This document shows positions 7,458-15,665 of a stretch of DNA of 64,000 bases, piece by piece. Under the pieces are notes generated by a model. It ran no database searches. It saw only the letters and a list, made by a program, of their open reading frames with translations, and was not told the origin of the DNA. The translations under genes were made by a program, and so were the position numbers. Each line of letters begins with the position of its first letter. Position 1 is the stretch's first letter. This stretch comes from Streptobacillus moniliformis DSM 12112 (lineage in GTDB: Bacteria; Fusobacteriota; Fusobacteriia; Fusobacteriales; Leptotrichiaceae): positions 974,497-1,038,496 of the forward strand of contig NC_013515.1 in NCBI RefSeq assembly GCF_000024565.1, in the 5' to 3' direction.

Positions 7458-9341
7458 TTATTTCCCTTCTTGCAATTCAAGTTCTTTTTGCATATGTACT
7501 GTTGGATTAATTGGCAATTTCACTTTATCTTTAAATCTTTTATCCTTAAAGAATAGTACTTTATTTGATTTTATTGGTGGCTTACCACCTACAAGTAATA
7601 AAATTTTATCAAGTGGAAATCTTCTCATTTCATCTGGCTTGATTAAATCTCTTCCAGATTTAGATACTGAAATGCTCTTTTTACTAAAAAATCCACCATC
7701 ACTTGAATAATTTTTTGTAACTATTGTTTCTTGACCAATCGTTTTTGAAATATATTCAGCAGTCTTATTATCATTTGCAGTATAGAATACTTGAACTTGG
7801 CAATTTCCCATAAACATATTATTTTCTGTATATATCTTATTTAATTGGTCTAGCGATTGCACAACTAACATCATCTTCATTCCATAACCAGCCACAAATC
7901 CTATAGCCTTTTCTAATATCTCCATTTTTCCTATAGCTGGAAACTCATCAAGTAACATCAATAATCTATGTTTAAATTTAATCTTATTTGAATTACCAGC
8001 ATAATCCATTTCTGGTGTTAAAAGTTGTACACATTGTATAATTAGTATTCTTAAAAGTGGTGCTAAAGGTTGTATTTGTCCAGGTGGGACTACGATGTAT
8101 AAAGAAATCGGCTTATCTGCTGCCATTAAATCTAATATTCTAAAATCACTCTGTGAAGTATTTTTTTCAACATTAGGTGATTCAAATATAGATAATTTAG
8201 CTTTAGCTGTAGCAACTATTGATTGTAAAGTTTTCTCTCCTTTTCCTAGTGCATCAGCAAGTCCTCTATCTATAAAGGGATGTATTCCTTTTTTTATTTG
8301 TTCTTGATCAGATTTAGATGTATATATACTTAATAATTTTTCTAATATTTCTTTGTCTTTATTAGGATTGAATATCGGTCTATTTATTAATTTTTTTAAT
8401 CTATCTTCTAGTGGACCACTAGGATCTGTAATAAATTTAACTACACTTGATAGATTCGCTTCTCCTTTTCCTTTGTATAACTCATAAAGAATTAAAGTAG
8501 TTGCTAAATCAGAACCAGCAAGACCCCAAAATGGATCAGAAGCTCCCTCATCAATTACTATAATCTGTGCAATAGTTTTAGCATCATCTATTTCATCTGG
8601 TGTTAAATATCTGACTTCTCTCATAGGATTAAACGAACAAGAATCAACTGACAAAGGTGAAAATTTAAATATCGTATTATTAAATTGTTTTTGTCTCCAA
8701 CCAGCTGTCATTTGATAATTTTCTCCTTTAATGTCAAGTACTAATACAGAATCTTTCCAACTATCGACTAATGTAGGAATAATTACAGAAACACCTTTAC
8801 CAGTTCTTGTGGGAGCTGATAATAGAATATGTGTTTTACCATTATCTTTTATTAGTCTCCCATCTACTTCTCCTAATACTACTCCACTTTCTTCAAGTAA
8901 ATTTAATTCAAATGCTTTAGCAGCTGTGTTAGGAATTAAAAATCCACTTAATCCTAGGTCATCAAATGTTCCCCATCTAGCAGAACCGTGCGATATATCT
9001 TTAGGTATCCATTTAATAGGTAAACAAAATATTATATATGGAACAGTTATTAGTGCTAGTATTATCATAAATTCATATTTAGCCCATTTAGTAGCATTAG
9101 GTACTTTAGATAATGATTTATACATAAACAAATTAGGTCTATATATTTTTATATTCTCAATATTTATTAATATATATTTATCAAATATTTTTGGATAGTT
9201 TAATATTCTTGCATAATTTGATAGATAGAAAAATAGAATTAATATTAAAGTAATTATTATCCAAGAAATTGTTCCTATAACAAATATTTTTTCTTTCCTT
9301 TTCATATTTTTCCATCTAATTTTCTTTATATCACTTAACAC
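7458..9341 (-). CDS. virD4: VirD4/TraG-type coupling protein
   Basis: This 627-residue protein has two membrane helices (about 18-41 and 90-107), Walker A APTRTGKG at 176-183 and Walker B LLMLLDEF at 460-467, followed by the VVQSLDQL motif typical of TraG/VirD4. It links relaxase-bound DNA and protein substrates to the T4SS channel at the inner membrane. The annotated start is GTG at 9341; an in-frame ATG at 9305 (MKRKEKIF) is an alternative. The C-terminal all-alpha domain typical of substrate choice is intact in outline. Located between virB10 and virB11. Confidence 0.96.
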   Translation of the reverse strand: MLSDIKKIRWKNMKRKEKIFVIGTISWIIITLILILFFYLSNYARILNYPKIFDKYILINIENIKIYRPNLFMYKSLSKVPNATKWAKYEFMIILALITVPYIIFCLPIKWIPKDISHGSARWGTFDDLGLSGFLIPNTAAKAFELNLLEESGVVLGEVDGRLIKDNGKTHILLSAPTRTGKGVSVIIPTLVDSWKDSVLVLDIKGENYQMTAGWRQKQFNNTIFKFSPLSVDSCSFNPMREVRYLTPDEIDDAKTIAQIIVIDEGASDPFWGLAGSDLATTLILYELYKGKGEANLSSVVKFITDPSGPLEDRLKKLINRPIFNPNKDKEILEKLLSIYTSKSDQEQIKKGIHPFIDRGLADALGKGEKTLQSIVATAKAKLSIFESPNVEKNTSQSDFRILDLMAADKPISLYIVVPPGQIQPLAPLLRILIIQCVQLLTPEMDYAGNSNKIKFKHRLLMLLDEFPAIGKMEILEKAIGFVAGYGMKMMLVVQSLDQLNKIYTENNMFMGNCQVQVFYTANDNKTAEYISKTIGQETIVTKNYSSDGGFFSKKSISVSKSGRDLIKPDEMRRFPLDKILLLVGGKPPIKSNKVLFFKDKRFKDKVKLPINPTVHMQKELELQEGK

Positions 9342-9359
9342 TTGTATTTACTCACTTTC

Positions 9360-9388
9360 TTTCACTCTATATATTGTATAGAGTGAAA
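9360..9388. repeat. 29-bp palindrome, copy 3 (variant)
   Basis: 12-base arms TTTCACTCTATA / TATAGAGTGAAA around a 5-base centre. It has the same outer arms and length as copies 1 and 2 but a changed core. It starts directly after the virB10 stop codon on the minus strand and before virD4. There is no U-run, so a processing or stabilising stem in the mRNA, or a DNA site, is more likely than a terminator. Confidence 0.85.
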
Positions 9389-10792
9389 TTAATATTTGTA
9401 TTTTTCAAGTTCTAAATCGCCATTTACAATAATATTAAACTTATACCCTCTCCTAATAGTTATAGTAGGTTGTCTTTCAACTTCTTTTCTAACTAAATGA
9501 GATGTAACTTCTTTAAATGGAGATCCACCTTTTTCTTCTTTAGATTGACCATTTAAGCCTAATTTTACTCCACCTACACTAAAGCTAACACCATTTGCTA
9601 ATGTATCTGTAAAATTTAATACACTTGACAAAATAGAATTTCCAATTAAAGACCAAGTATGATTATTAGTTTTATCATTTACCCCACTATTACCTAAAGC
9701 ATCAGCAGACTGAAATTCTGTTAATTCAACAAATTTACCATTAGGTAAAGATAATTTATCCCAAACAACAAATACTCTAGTTTGACCTTTATCTACATTA
9801 CTTTCATATCTTCCATAAATTTTTGTTCCTTTCGGAATTAATAAATATTCTCCACTTCTACTATCATATATATTTTCTCTAACTTGTGCTAAAACTGAAC
9901 CAGGTAAATCTGTATTAACTTCAGTTAAAAATATAGCTGGAATTAATGATCCTTGTTGAACAACAAAATCATTAAATGAATAAGCTATTTTATTTTTTCT
10001 ATTAATTTCTTCATCAATTTTTTCTTTTCTGTTTTCTAAAAGATTTATATATTTTGAATTATTTCTTTCTTTTTTCTTTTCTTTATCATTTTCTTTTTCC
10101 TTTTTAAAAAATGCTAATCCATTGTGTTTTCTTCCTGATACTTCATTAACACCAGAATTTCCTTCAAGTTCTGCAATAGCTCTATCAAGTTCTTCATATT
10201 CCTTTTTATTTTTTTCTTCTTCATAATTATCAAATTTAGATTTTTTAATATTTTTTTCTAAATCTAAGTTATCATCTACTTTATTATTTATTTCTATATT
10301 TTCATTATTATTATTTTTACTTTCATCTTTTATATCTTCTAATTTCTCAAATGCTTTATCTTCATCATCTTCTTTAATATCACTAATCCTAAAGTTGTTA
10401 GGATCTGCAACTGTAATTTCTTCTTCACTTTCAAAAGCCTTAGGTAAATTTTTATAAATTACTATCCCAAAAATAGATAATAATATTAATATGACAATAG
10501 CAAATAATGTTTTAAAATTTTTATTTGAATTAGTTTTTTCTTCTTTTATTGTTTCTTTTTCTATTTCTTCTTTATCTGTTTTAATTTCTTTTTCTTTTTC
10601 ATTATTTTTTAGATTTATTACTTCATCTTCTATTTCAGAAATATCTTCATCTAATTCTTCAAAATCTATTATTAAATTTTCTTTTTTTTCTAATATTTCA
10701 TCTTCATTTTCTAAATCATTTAATAAATCTAAATTTTTATCTATTTTATTCATTTTATTGATAACAGAAATAGCAATATTTTTTTTATTCAT
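9389..10792 (-). CDS. virB10: VirB10/TrbI-type T4SS channel scaffold
   Basis: This 467-residue protein has a long acidic cytoplasmic N-terminus (1-92), one membrane helix (about 94-113), a lysine/glutamate-rich periplasmic spacer, and a C-terminal TrbI/VirB10 domain from about residue 270: QQGSLIPAIFLTEVNTDLPG, LIPKGTKIYGRY, and the WSLIGNSILSSV segment that contains the outer-membrane antenna region. VirB10 spans both membranes and senses ATPase energy, which implies a diderm host. Ribosome site GGAAGGGGA with good spacing. It is directly preceded by virB9 and followed by the palindrome at 9360. Confidence 0.95.
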   Translation of the reverse strand: MNKKNIAISVINKMNKIDKNLDLLNDLENEDEILEKKENLIIDFEELDEDISEIEDEVINLKNNEKEKEIKTDKEEIEKETIKEEKTNSNKNFKTLFAIVILILLSIFGIVIYKNLPKAFESEEEITVADPNNFRISDIKEDDEDKAFEKLEDIKDESKNNNNENIEINNKVDDNLDLEKNIKKSKFDNYEEEKNKKEYEELDRAIAELEGNSGVNEVSGRKHNGLAFFKKEKENDKEKKKERNNSKYINLLENRKEKIDEEINRKNKIAYSFNDFVVQQGSLIPAIFLTEVNTDLPGSVLAQVRENIYDSRSGEYLLIPKGTKIYGRYESNVDKGQTRVFVVWDKLSLPNGKFVELTEFQSADALGNSGVNDKTNNHTWSLIGNSILSSVLNFTDTLANGVSFSVGGVKLGLNGQSKEEKGGSPFKEVTSHLVRKEVERQPTITIRRGYKFNIIVNGDLELEKYKY

Positions 10793-10808
10793 ATTAAATC
10801 CCCTTCCA

Positions 10809-11663
10809 TTATCTAACTATATCTAATTTTTCATTACCTAAAACGAGTTGAAATTTATTTACTACTTTATCTATTATTATCTTATTTTCTATTATTCTAT
10901 AATTTACTAAAGATAGTACATTATCCTCTCCATACACATAAACAACTGGTGCTTCTTGCAATTTATTAGATAGTATTAAAATAGTTTTTTCAGAATCAGT
11001 AAATACTTGTTCTGGTGCTAATTTATGGTGTTTATCATATTTAAATCCAAACATTATATCTTCACTTTTACCTAATTTAATTTCATTACCTTCTCTTTTT
11101 TCTTTCATTTTTTTAATATGTGCCATATGATTTTCATATGGATATTTCCATTGAATGTATGGATTGAAATTATTTTCTGTTGATTCTAAGACTATAAAAT
11201 ATGATCTCTTATCTGTGATAATATTTAAATTAGTTTTAAGTCCTTTAATTAATGGTTTAACAAATAAAAATGTTGCACCATCATTCCCACCTTCAGTTTC
11301 ATCTATTTGCCAATTCTCTGTATCTCCACCACCGACATATACCAATTTTTCATCTTTATTTAATTTAAAAACTGTTGTATAGTTAGGTTTTGTAAAGACT
11401 TGATAAATCGATGATTTAAAATAGTTAAATTCTGTAGAAACTGAATATATTGAAGCTGTTTTTCCAGATATAATTGCAAGTCTATCTTTTAATATCTTTT
11501 GTATTTCTTCATCATCTACATTTTCTACTTTATTAATATTTTGCTCATATTTTTGTACTTCTTTTTTTAATTTATTAATATTTTTATTTACATCATTTGA
11601 ATAAGAAATTAAACTCATAAATAATAAAAATACCGTTAAATTTTTAAAAATTTTCATTTTCAT
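10809..11663 (-). CDS. virB9: VirB9/TrbG-type outer-membrane core protein
   Basis: This 284-residue protein has an N-terminal signal peptide (about 1-22). The VirB9/CagX pattern follows: ENWQIDETEGGNDGATFLFVKPL at about 113-135, LKTNLNIITDKRSYFIVLE at about 139-157, and a C-terminal beta domain with APEQVFTDSEKTILIL and VYGEDNVLSLVNYRI. VirB9 forms the O-layer ring with VirB7 and VirB10. Start ATG 11663 or 11657 (MKIFKN); the second has better spacing (9 bases) from AGGAG. It lies in the virB8-virB9-virB10 order with one extra gene inserted after virB8. Confidence 0.93.
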   Translation of the reverse strand: MKMKIFKNLTVFLLFMSLISYSNDVNKNINKLKKEVQKYEQNINKVENVDDEEIQKILKDRLAIISGKTASIYSVSTEFNYFKSSIYQVFTKPNYTTVFKLNKDEKLVYVGGGDTENWQIDETEGGNDGATFLFVKPLIKGLKTNLNIITDKRSYFIVLESTENNFNPYIQWKYPYENHMAHIKKMKEKREGNEIKLGKSEDIMFGFKYDKHHKLAPEQVFTDSEKTILILSNKLQEAPVVYVYGEDNVLSLVNYRIIENKIIIDKVVNKFQLVLGNEKLDIVR

Positions 11664-11672
11664 AATCTCCTT

Positions 11673-12158
11673 TTATAAAGCTCGTATTTCTTTTTTGTTA
11701 TAATCAATATGAAATACTTTACCTTTCTTACTAACTTCTATTTCATATATATCAATTATATTTTCTTTATCTATATTTGATATTTTTTCTTCAAATATGA
11801 TTTGTTTTATACTATTTTCATCATTTAAATCTGAATATTTATTATTACTATTAACAAAATCTTTTAAATTATTTTTTATAGCTTCATATTCTTTTTCAAC
11901 TTCTTTTACTATTCCCTCAAGAAAATTTTGAAATTCTATAATAATTCCATTTTCTTTTCTATAAAAAATTTCTTTTTCATCTTTTTCTGATTTTTTTTCA
12001 TATTCTCTAATTTCATCTATTGATTTTTCTGTTTGTAAAAATTCTTTTATTTCTAAATATTTTTTATCTACACTATATTCAAAAATTTGTATTTCTTTAC
12101 TTATAACTTTTAAAATGTTTTTTCTTTTCCATAATAAATAATTATTATACTCTTCCAT
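11673..12158 (-). CDS. Coiled-coil hypothetical protein between virB8 and virB9
   Basis: This 161-residue cytoplasmic-type protein is rich in Glu and Lys and almost entirely helical up to about residue 125, with a short beta-like end (EIEVSKKGKVFHIDYNKKEIRAL). No signal peptide, lipobox or membrane segment. It is not recognised. It starts 1 base after the virB8 stop and ends 9 bases before virB9, so it is firmly part of the operon; VirB operons do not usually carry a gene here. Confidence 0.6.
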   Translation of the reverse strand: MEEYNNYLLWKRKNILKVISKEIQIFEYSVDKKYLEIKEFLQTEKSIDEIREYEKKSEKDEKEIFYRKENGIIIEFQNFLEGIVKEVEKEYEAIKNNLKDFVNSNNKYSDLNDENSIKQIIFEEKISNIDKENIIDIYEIEVSKKGKVFHIDYNKKEIRAL

Positions 12159-12159
12159 A

Positions 12160-12864
12160 TTAATTTTCCACCTGCATATTAAAATCTACTATAACTATCC
12201 CAAAAGGATTAAATATTATTTGTTCTGAATTAGGAGAAAATCTTTTAGTTTTAACTATAGCATTTAAATTTTTTCTTTTTGATAAATCTCCATTTTTTTC
12301 ATATTCTTTTTCTCTCCATCTTATCTGATAAGTGTTTTCTGATTCAGGAATCTTTACAAAAGATAATATTTCTACCTCTCTTGTTTTCCCTATTTCAAAA
12401 AAAGAATAAACATTTTCATTACTTAAAATTGAACTTAATTTTGATTGTGTTTCTTTATTTAAAAAATAACTTGCCTCTCTAATTGTTTTATCAAAAACTT
12501 TTCTATCAAGTGTTATAGTTCTACTATCTTTTATGAATTTTTTCATAAAATATTCTATTTCTTTATTACCTATATTTGTAATTTGATTTGATAATTTTTC
12601 TGTACCAATAAGTTCTCCGTTATTATTTACTTTAATTAAATAGCTTTTAGTTTCTGATTTATTAATAAATAGAAAAGTTGATAAACAAGCAAATGAAATA
12701 GTCATTATGCTCATACCTATAAAAGCTCTCTTCCATATATTTAATGCTTCAGATATAGCAACATATCTTTCAATACCTAAACTTAGTTTTTCTTTATTTC
12801 TTGATGTTTTATTTTCATCTACAATAAAATTTTTTCTCATTTTATTTATTCTATTTTCTTTCAT
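12160..12864 (-). CDS. virB8: VirB8/TrbF-type inner-membrane T4SS protein
   Basis: 234 residues from the ATG at 12864, which follows AGGTGA by 5 bases; a GTG at 12873 is in frame but less likely. A cytoplasmic N-terminus of about 45 residues precedes one membrane helix (about 48-68) and a periplasmic domain with the alternating helix/strand pattern of VirB8/TrbF. It ends in NPFGIVIVDFNMQ, which is close to the NP-x-G-I-x-V-x-x-(F/Y) ending of TrbF-like proteins. VirB8 nucleates assembly of the inner-membrane complex. It overlaps virB2 by 14 bases, which implies coupled translation. Confidence 0.87.
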   Translation of the reverse strand: MKENRINKMRKNFIVDENKTSRNKEKLSLGIERYVAISEALNIWKRAFIGMSIMTISFACLSTFLFINKSETKSYLIKVNNNGELIGTEKLSNQITNIGNKEIEYFMKKFIKDSRTITLDRKVFDKTIREASYFLNKETQSKLSSILSNENVYSFFEIGKTREVEILSFVKIPESENTYQIRWREKEYEKNGDLSKRKNLNAIVKTKRFSPNSEQIIFNPFGIVIVDFNMQVEN

Positions 12865-13237
12865 TTGCTTCACCTAAAAATTTTATTTTCTCTAGTTTTA
12901 CAACTTTTATTTTCTCAACATTTTTATCTATTGTTGTTCCACCTACGGCTCTAACTATTGTATCTATAGCAAATATTCCACCCATAATTAAAACAAAAGT
13001 TAATATAGTTTTCCCCATTTGATCCCATTGAGGGTTGAATATAAATTCAATTAGTTTAACTATAAAATATATTGCACCTACAGCATATCCAACAAACTTT
13101 ATAAATCTTAAAAATGCTGATAAGTATCTTGCAAAATTATCAAAACCTGCAACACTTGCTTGAGATGTATTTGCTAAAGATAAAGTTGAGAAAAATATGA
13201 TTCCTAATAAAATTAAACTTAAATTTTTTCTTCTCAT
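12851..13237 (-). CDS. virB2: VirB2/TrbC-type major pilin
   Basis: This 128-residue protein has a signal peptide (about 1-22, ending SLANTSQA), then two hydrophobic helices (about 47-65 and 78-98) separated by a short polar loop with FNPQWDQ. This is the layout of VirB2/TrbC pilins. The C-terminal 25 residues are charged and would extend past the usual pilin end. It is the first gene of the transfer operon, with ribosome site AAAGGA. It lies downstream of a 320-nt leader that contains a terminator hairpin, so pilin expression is a natural control point. Confidence 0.85.
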   Translation of the reverse strand: MRRKNLSLILLGIIFFSTLSLANTSQASVAGFDNFARYLSAFLRFIKFVGYAVGAIYFIVKLIEFIFNPQWDQMGKTILTFVLIMGGIFAIDTIVRAVGGTTIDKNVEKIKVVKLEKIKFLGEANERK

Positions 13238-13560
13238 TTATTTTTCCTTTCTCATTTTTTTCATTTTAATTAAATAAAAATCTTTTCACATTTTTATCAC
13301 TCCTTTGATTTTTTCTGAAAAAAAAGAAAAAAGGTCCCCATGCTAGCTCGCCGACTAGCATGAGAACCTTAAGATTTAACTCGCCGATTAAATCAGTATC
13401 TCATATTTTCATAATTATTTAAATTTTTAATATATGAATAAAAAAGTTTCCGTGTTCTTATTTAAAAACACATAGCTAGCTCGCCGACTAGCATAAGTAC
13501 TTTAATGATTTAATTAGCCAATTAAATCGGTAACTTATATTTTTATTATTCATATTCTAC
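13238..13560 (-). promoter_or_regulatory. Structured 5' leader of the transfer operon (tandem twin-hairpin attenuator candidate)
   Basis: Transcription from the promoter at 13567-13595 would give about 320 nt before virB2. It contains two tandem units about 133 bp apart, each with hairpins a and b. Stems differ but loops are conserved: TCGGCGAG on the minus strand in 1a (loop 13347-13354), 1b (13380-13387) and 2a (13480-13487), and TTGGCTAA in 2b (13514-13521). Stem 1b/2b is GATTTAA/TTAAATC. In 1a the outer stem has two mismatches on the plus strand that become G-U pairs in the minus-strand RNA, which supports function as RNA in that direction. The last hairpin (1a) is a terminator. No known riboswitch family is recognised. 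Confidence 0.7.
13324..13368 (-). terminator. Intrinsic terminator within the transfer-operon leader
   Basis: Hairpin 1a has a 14-bp stem (13333-13346 with 13355-13368, two G-U pairs in the minus-strand RNA) and an 8-base loop, followed on the minus strand by TTTTTTCTTTTTTTTT. It sits about 95 bases before virB2, so it would reduce or control transfer-gene expression. Confidence 0.8.
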
Positions 13561-13566
13561 ATTCAC

Positions 13567-13595
13567 ATTATAATATATTTTTTCTATTTTTTCAA
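13567..13595 (-). promoter_or_regulatory. Promoter of the transfer operon
   Basis: On the minus strand TTGAAA (13590-13595), a 17-base spacer and TATAAT (13567-13572). The predicted start is near 13560, just upstream of the hairpin leader. No reading frame separates it from virB2. Confidence 0.75.
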
Positions 13596-13679
13596 TACTT
13601 TTTTGTTAAAAAAATACTATTTTAAATTTTAATTTTTTGAATATTTTTAAATTTAAAATTTTGTATTTTTCTCCTTCAA

Positions 13680-13791
13680 GCCTTTAGGCAAATGTTTATT
13701 TTTTAAAATAAACCACGACGAGTGTTTCTCAATTTTTCGCAAAAAAATAGAGAAACGCCTAAGCGTGCATAGTAAAATTTGTTTTACTATG
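13680..13791. other. Cluster of inverted repeats, candidate oriT
   Basis: Four inverted repeats lie within 112 bases between the MobQ relaxase gene and the transfer-operon promoter: GCCT-TT-AGGC (13680-13689), GTTTATTTT-TT-AAAATAAAC (13694-13713), GTTTCTC with GAGAAAC (13724-13730, 13750-13756), and CATAGTAAAA-TTTG-TTTTACTATG (13768-13791). Between the last two lies CCTAAGCGTGC, GC-rich and loosely similar to the TAAGTGCGCC core of IncQ/MobQ nic regions. Position and structure suit an origin of transfer; the nic similarity is weak and no nick site can be shown from sequence alone. Confidence 0.45.
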
Positions 13792-13940
13792 ATTTTAGTA
13801 AAAATAAGAAGTTTTTACATTTTCTTTTTGTGATTTTTATATAAAAATGTTTTTTAGTTTTGCTCAAAAAAATAAAAATTTAATTTTAAAAATTAATACA
13901 AAAAAATTTTTTAATTCAATTTTTTTATGAAATTTTTTTA

Positions 13941-13969
13941 AACAAAAAGAGAGATTGCAGTCCCTCTTT
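13941..13969 (-). terminator. Terminator of the MobQ relaxase gene
   Basis: 9-bp stem (13946-13954 with 13961-13969), one G-U pair in the minus-strand RNA, 6-base loop, followed by TTTTTGTTT on the minus strand. It is 70 bases after the relaxase stop. Confidence 0.75.
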
Positions 13970-14041
13970 GTATTTCGTGTATAGAATTAATTTACATCTC
14001 AATTATATATTACTTTTTAAAAAAATAAAAATATATTTTCA

Positions 14042-15556
14042 TCACTCTCTTTCTAATTCTTCCTCATTATCTAAAATATTTTTATATTCATCTAATATAA
14101 ATTCTCCGTGTTTAAGTATCTGTTCTTGTACTTTAATATCTTTCCTAAATTTTTTATTTATTCTATCTAATGATTTTATATTTTTATATATTTCTCCATT
14201 CGTTCTTTGAATATTTTTTGCTGATTTATAATCTTTCCTATTTAAATATTTATCAATTTCCTTTTTATTTATTTCTATATTTTTTAATTGAATTAGTTTT
14301 TCATCTCTTAAATTTTTTCTTTCAATATATGCTTTATATAAATTAATTTCATCATTATCTTTACCATATGTTTTTTTTAATCTATCCATAAAAATTTTAT
14401 CTACAATTTCTTTTTCAATTATTTTAAATTTAAATGGTTTCATATATTTTGCTTTAAGTTCTAATTTTTTATCTATTATTTTTTCTTTATTTTCTATTTT
14501 AAAATTTTCTATTTCTTTATTTATTTCATTTATTCTTTTTTTATATTTTGATTTATTAAGTCTATCATTTTTTATCATTTTAAATAAATGATTTTTTTCA
14601 TTCTTATATTCATTACTCTTACCTTCACTTAAAATATTTAATGCTTCTGATTCAAGTGTTCTATCTAACATTTTTTTAGATAATCTAAAAATATCTATTT
14701 CTATTTTTTCTTTTTCTTCTAATACTTTTTCAAATGTATAGTTTTGAAATTCTTTCATTTTTTCATTATATTTTCTCTTCATAAAATTAAGTTTATATAT
14801 TCTATCTACTTCATCTTGTAATTGTTTTTCTTTTCTATGATCTTCCAATTGTATTCTTTGATATAAATCATATGCTGTATTTTTTTCTTTATCTTTATAC
14901 TTTAAATTATGTGTAACATGAATTGCATCTCTATTTAATAATTCTGCTTTGACTATATCTCCTTTTTCTATTGCTTTTTCTCTTTGTTTTATTAAAGTAT
15001 CACTTGAAACTTTCTCTATTCCTTCTGCTTCTAAGTATAAATTTAAATGTTTTTCCCAATTTTTTCTTAATTTAATCAAATAACTTTTATTATGCAATTC
15101 TCTATTTTTTTTAGTTCCACCTTCTTCAATTTTTTGTGGATTATATCTTTTAAAAAAGTTTTCTTTTTTTCTTTCTATTTTATCCAATTCTCTTTCACAA
15201 AACATCACATGTGCATGTGGTTGCTCTCCACCTGGATTATGCATAGCATAATTATATACATATTTATTTCCAAAAGTTTTTTCTAAAAATCTATCTAATA
15301 TTTTTTTATTTTTTTCTTTGTTAAATTCTTTGGGTAATGTTATTTCAAATTCTCTATAAATGTTTGCATTTTTTCTTTCATATATTATTGCATATTTCCA
15401 AAATTCTTGAATATCTTTAAAATTTTCTGGTAAATTTTTTGTTTCTATGTATTCAATGTGTTCTCTTTTTGTTGAATATTTTTCTTCTCCATTTATATAA
15501 CTTAAATGCTCTAAAGCTTTTTTACCACATTTGTATCTTAACCTATATATTGCCAT
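14042..15556 (-). CDS. mobQ: MobA/MobL (MobQ-family) relaxase
   Basis: This 504-residue protein starts MAIYRLRYKCGKKALEHLSY, typical of MobA/MobL relaxases. The nicking domain occupies residues 1-200, with FWKYAIIYERKNANIYREFEI (52-72) and the metal-binding histidine motif HNPGGEQPHAHVMF (His106, His114, His116); Tyr20 is a candidate catalytic tyrosine. The C-terminal 300 residues are Lys/Glu-rich coiled coil without a recognised primase or helicase. It would nick oriT, bind the 5' end and pilot the strand through VirD4. It ends in ELERE, loosely like the tails of the two cargo candidates. Transcribed leftward and terminated at 13941-13969. Confidence 0.9.
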   Translation of the reverse strand: MAIYRLRYKCGKKALEHLSYINGEEKYSTKREHIEYIETKNLPENFKDIQEFWKYAIIYERKNANIYREFEITLPKEFNKEKNKKILDRFLEKTFGNKYVYNYAMHNPGGEQPHAHVMFCERELDKIERKKENFFKRYNPQKIEEGGTKKNRELHNKSYLIKLRKNWEKHLNLYLEAEGIEKVSSDTLIKQREKAIEKGDIVKAELLNRDAIHVTHNLKYKDKEKNTAYDLYQRIQLEDHRKEKQLQDEVDRIYKLNFMKRKYNEKMKEFQNYTFEKVLEEKEKIEIDIFRLSKKMLDRTLESEALNILSEGKSNEYKNEKNHLFKMIKNDRLNKSKYKKRINEINKEIENFKIENKEKIIDKKLELKAKYMKPFKFKIIEKEIVDKIFMDRLKKTYGKDNDEINLYKAYIERKNLRDEKLIQLKNIEINKKEIDKYLNRKDYKSAKNIQRTNGEIYKNIKSLDRINKKFRKDIKVQEQILKHGEFILDEYKNILDNEEELERE

Positions 15557-15601
15557 ATTTATCCTTTCTTTTAAATTTTCTATTATAAAAAAAGATACAA
15601 A

Positions 15602-15656
15602 TATTAGTTAGATAACTAATAAAAGTATCCTAAGTAATCAACTAATTTATATTAGT
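15602..15656. repeat. Inverted repeats between the two relaxase genes
   Basis: TATTAGTTA-GA-TAACTAATA (15602-15621) and ACTAAT-TTAT-ATTAGT (15641-15656) share the half-site ACTAAT. They lie between the MobV remnant and the MobQ start. They may be an operator for relaxase transcription or a second transfer origin; nothing decides between these. Confidence 0.5.
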
Positions 15657-15665
15657 TTATTAATT

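Noticed and set aside
8731-9198. 155-codon plus-strand frame opposite virD4
   Set aside because: Antisense shadow of a clear VirD4 gene; no ribosome site or family features.
10491-10826. 111-codon plus-strand frame opposite virB10 N-terminus
   Set aside because: Ser/Phe-rich mirror of the Glu/Lys-rich VirB10 segment.
13333-13394. PyrR-binding loop in the transfer leader
   Set aside because: The loop TCGGCGAG with its flanks looks loosely like the PyrR consensus but lacks bases on both sides, and no pyrimidine genes are present.
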